From positions 1-23,403 of the forward strand of contig JAHHTB010000008.1 in NCBI GenBank assembly GCA_020024855.1: a stretch of DNA of 23,403 bases. Direction: 5' to 3'. A program made the position numbers and the translations under genes. Shown here piece after piece: positions 21,535 through 23,403 of the stretch. Positions within the stretch are counted from its first letter, which is position 1. Every line of letters begins with the position of its first letter. The notes beneath the pieces were generated by a model, which did not search any database, was not told the origin of the DNA, and saw nothing but the letters and a program-made list of their open reading frames with translations. This DNA is from Fusobacterium sp. Lineage in GTDB: Bacteria > Fusobacteriota > Fusobacteriia > Fusobacteriales > Fusobacteriaceae.

Positions 21535-23046
21535 TTACTCATTGTTTTTTATGACAACAAAAGTTAAATCGTCCACCTGAGGATAATCTCTTCTAAAAAT
21601 ATTAATCTCATTTAAAATATTTTCTTTTATAGTATCTACATCATTATATCTATTGTCATAAATAACTTTTTCAAGTCTTTTAAATCCAAATAACTCTTTA
21701 TTTGGATTTTCTGCCTCTGTAATTCCATCTGTATAATAAAGAACTATATCACCTTTTTCAAGTTTTAGTTCTCCTTGCTTATAATTATATCCCTGCATAA
21801 ATCCTATTGCAACACCTTTTACAGAATGTAATTCAATTTTATCCTCTTTTGCTCTATAAACTATAAGTGGATTATGTCCTGCGTTTGAATAAGTTAAAAT
21901 TTTTGTTTTGTAATTAAAGTTACTGTGAAGCATTGTAATAAACATATCCTCTGTTATATCTGGATATATGATTTGATTTAAATTTCTAAGATTATCTGCT
22001 GGACTTTGTCCTTGTCTTTCTAGTGTTTTTAAGATTGAACGCCCTAATGCCATAAGAAAGGCTGCTGGAACTCCTTTTCCACTTACATCTGCTATTGTAA
22101 TAGAAACATTTTCATTATCTTTTATTGTATAGTCATAATAATCTCCACCAACCTCTTTTGCTGGTTCAAAATAATTTGTAATTTGAAGTCCATAAATATT
22201 TGTAATATTTTTAGGTAAAATTGTTTTTTGAATTCTTGAAGCAACTTCTAACTCTTGGGATATTCTTTCTTTTACTCTAAGATCTGCATATATTTTTGCA
22301 TTATTTATAGCTATCGCAACTTGGATTGTAAGAGCTGATATTGTTTCTTCATCATTTCCTATAAATTTATTCTTATCTTCTATTATAAAAATAACTCCAA
22401 GTTCTTTTCCTTTTACTAGTAATGGAGAAGCAACTATTACTTCATCTGGAGAAATTTCAAAACCCTTTTTCAATTCTTCATATATTCTTTTATAATCTTG
22501 ATATGTAAATTTTTGTAAAATTTCTATTGGATAAGAAACTTCACCTTTAAAATTTACATTTCCCCTCATCTGTTTATTTATAAGTTTTCCTTCTTCCCAA
22601 AGATAAAGAGAAACTTTCTTTGCTCCAGTAAGAACAAAATAAGCATCAAGAATTATATTTATAATATGATCTAGTTCAACTATTGAAAGTACAGTTCTTG
22701 AAAGAGAATTTATATTTGAAAGATTAGTTACTCTTGTTTCAAGTACTTGGTTACTGTATTCTAATTTTTTAGATTTATCCACAAGAGCATTATATGTTAC
22801 TTCCAATTCTTTTCTATATTCTCTAAGTCCTTCAATAGAGTTATCTAATTCCAAATCTTGTTTTATTATCTTATGAAGAGTTTCTATATATTGTTCTTTT
22901 AATTCTGAAGGTATTTTGTCATATATTTTTTTCTCTTTAAGACTTTTTAAAATCTTTTCCATTGTATGAATACTTTCTTTTTCTTGATTTCTTAAAAGAG
23001 TAAAAAATATTCCTACTAAAATTAACACAGTTATATAAATTATCAT
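21535..23046 (-). CDS. Membrane-anchored GAF domain and SpoIIE-type PP2C phosphatase
   Basis: This 503-residue signalling protein has one N-terminal membrane segment (1-18), a coiled-coil region (about 55-115), a GAF-type sensor domain (about 115-255) and a PPM/SpoIIE phosphatase domain (about 285-500). Metal-site motifs of the phosphatase are present: EVGGDYYDY (298-306), ADVSGKGVPAAF (319-330), SNAGHNPL (387-394), YYTDGITEAEN (437-447) and DDLTFVV near the end. RsbU-type relatives dephosphorylate anti-anti-sigma factors, but no anti-sigma or STAS gene is in the window, so the target is unknown. GGGGGA precedes the ATG. The upstream gene ends 22 nt before it, suggesting one operon. Confidence 0.9.
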   Translation of the reverse strand: MIIYITVLILVGIFFTLLRNQEKESIHTMEKILKSLKEKKIYDKIPSELKEQYIETLHKIIKQDLELDNSIEGLREYRKELEVTYNALVDKSKKLEYSNQVLETRVTNLSNINSLSRTVLSIVELDHIINIILDAYFVLTGAKKVSLYLWEEGKLINKQMRGNVNFKGEVSYPIEILQKFTYQDYKRIYEELKKGFEISPDEVIVASPLLVKGKELGVIFIIEDKNKFIGNDEETISALTIQVAIAINNAKIYADLRVKERISQELEVASRIQKTILPKNITNIYGLQITNYFEPAKEVGGDYYDYTIKDNENVSITIADVSGKGVPAAFLMALGRSILKTLERQGQSPADNLRNLNQIIYPDITEDMFITMLHSNFNYKTKILTYSNAGHNPLIVYRAKEDKIELHSVKGVAIGFMQGYNYKQGELKLEKGDIVLYYTDGITEAENPNKELFGFKRLEKVIYDNRYNDVDTIKENILNEINIFRRDYPQVDDLTFVVIKNNE

Positions 23047-23068
23047 TTTTATCCCCCGGCTAAAAATC

Positions 23069-23403
23069 CTACTTTTCTAAAGGTCTTTTAGGAATATATT
23101 TTTTCCTATCAATAAGAGTTGATACTTCTATTTGTTTTTTATCTTTTATAAAGTTTGAATAGTTAAAGTTATCAATCTCTTTTATTTTTACATTAAAATT
23201 GTACCCTCTAAAATAATTTATCTCTTCACCTTTTCCATTAAAGAATATTATAGAGTTTTCATTAACTGTATATCCTTTATAATCATCACTTTTTATTACT
23301 AAAATAGGGTGCTTTATTTCTATTTTATGATTCATTATATTTTTTTCAAAATCTTTATTATATTCTTTTAAATAAATCATATTTTCTTCATAATCTTCTA
23401 AAG
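23069..23403 (-). CDS. C-terminal part of an unidentified protein (runs off the window)
   Basis: The frame stays open from the TAG at 23069-23071 to the window edge, about 111 codons. A Met at 23380 has no clear ribosome binding site and upstream codons continue in frame (LEDYEEN), so the gene most likely begins outside the window. The sequence is mixed alpha/beta, with a Lys-rich end and a strand-like stretch ENSIIFFNGKGEEINYF. That stretch faintly recalls the C-terminal domains of minor pseudopilins, but this is only an impression. It is upstream of, and probably co-transcribed with, the phosphatase gene. Confidence 0.6.
   Translation of the reverse strand, partial: LEDYEENMIYLKEYNKDFEKNIMNHKIEIKHPILVIKSDDYKGYTVNENSIIFFNGKGEEINYFRGYNFNVKIKEIDNFNYSNFIKDKKQIEVSTLIDRKKYIPKRPLEK

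Overview
The window is a strongly AT-rich bacterial chromosome segment. Its codons favour A/T third positions, and proline is nearly always CCA or CCT. Strong AGGAGG-type ribosome binding sites, TTGACA-17-TATAAT promoters and many hairpin-plus-U-tract terminators are visible. The gene set fits a low-GC anaerobe with a Gram-negative envelope: Kdo-8-P synthase for LPS core, MurE, folate-dependent TrmFO, an HslV peptidase and a YqeH GTPase. A member of the Fusobacteria, near Fusobacterium, is the best guess. This is inferred from composition and gene content, not from a marker gene. No phage, transposon, CRISPR array, rRNA or tRNA was seen.

Layout. 1-98: the 3' end of an unidentified plus-strand gene. 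239-2380 (minus): a purine unit, in which a structured leader with a terminator (possible riboswitch) precedes a guanine-type deaminase and an NCS2 purine permease. 2415-3649 (minus): trpS behind a leader peptide with tandem Trp codons and a terminator, a trp-type attenuator. 3693-5262 (plus): a ROK glucokinase and an orphan PTS EIIA. 5267-7179 (plus): a promoter, a 16-codon leader peptide ending in Pro-stop, competing RNA pairings and a terminator, then a 29-codon small ORF and the sodium/proline symporter putP. 7331-9629 (plus): murE and kdsA, 1 nt apart, for envelope precursors. 9713-12125 (plus): a secreted DUF2147 protein, a ZIP metal transporter and a D-cysteine desulfhydrase-type PLP enzyme.

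12310-18254 (minus): an FAD dehydrogenase (COG2509 type) with its own promoter and a palindrome near its start. Upstream of it is a tight five-gene run in transcription order: trmFO, a Xer-like recombinase, hslV, yqeH and a pseudopilin-like gene, with gaps of 11, 12, 12 and 12 nt. 18347-19781 (plus): a basic hypothetical protein and the Fe-S carrier ATPase mrp, which has a perfect consensus promoter. 19819-23403 (minus): sfsA, a DUF1385 membrane protein, a GAF plus SpoIIE-type phosphatase, and the C-terminal part of an unidentified protein running off the window.

The most notable content is regulatory. Two different amino-acid genes (trpS and putP) sit behind small leader ORFs whose sensing codons can pair with downstream RNA that overlaps or competes with a terminator. 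A third leader with a terminator controls purine genes. Other oddities are a Xer-like protein lacking two catalytic residues, an hslV with no hslU beside it, a ZIP transporter that lost a metal-binding glutamate, and a trmFO whose only strong ribosome binding site is 45 nt from the ATG, separated from it by a hairpin. All foldings were done by eye.
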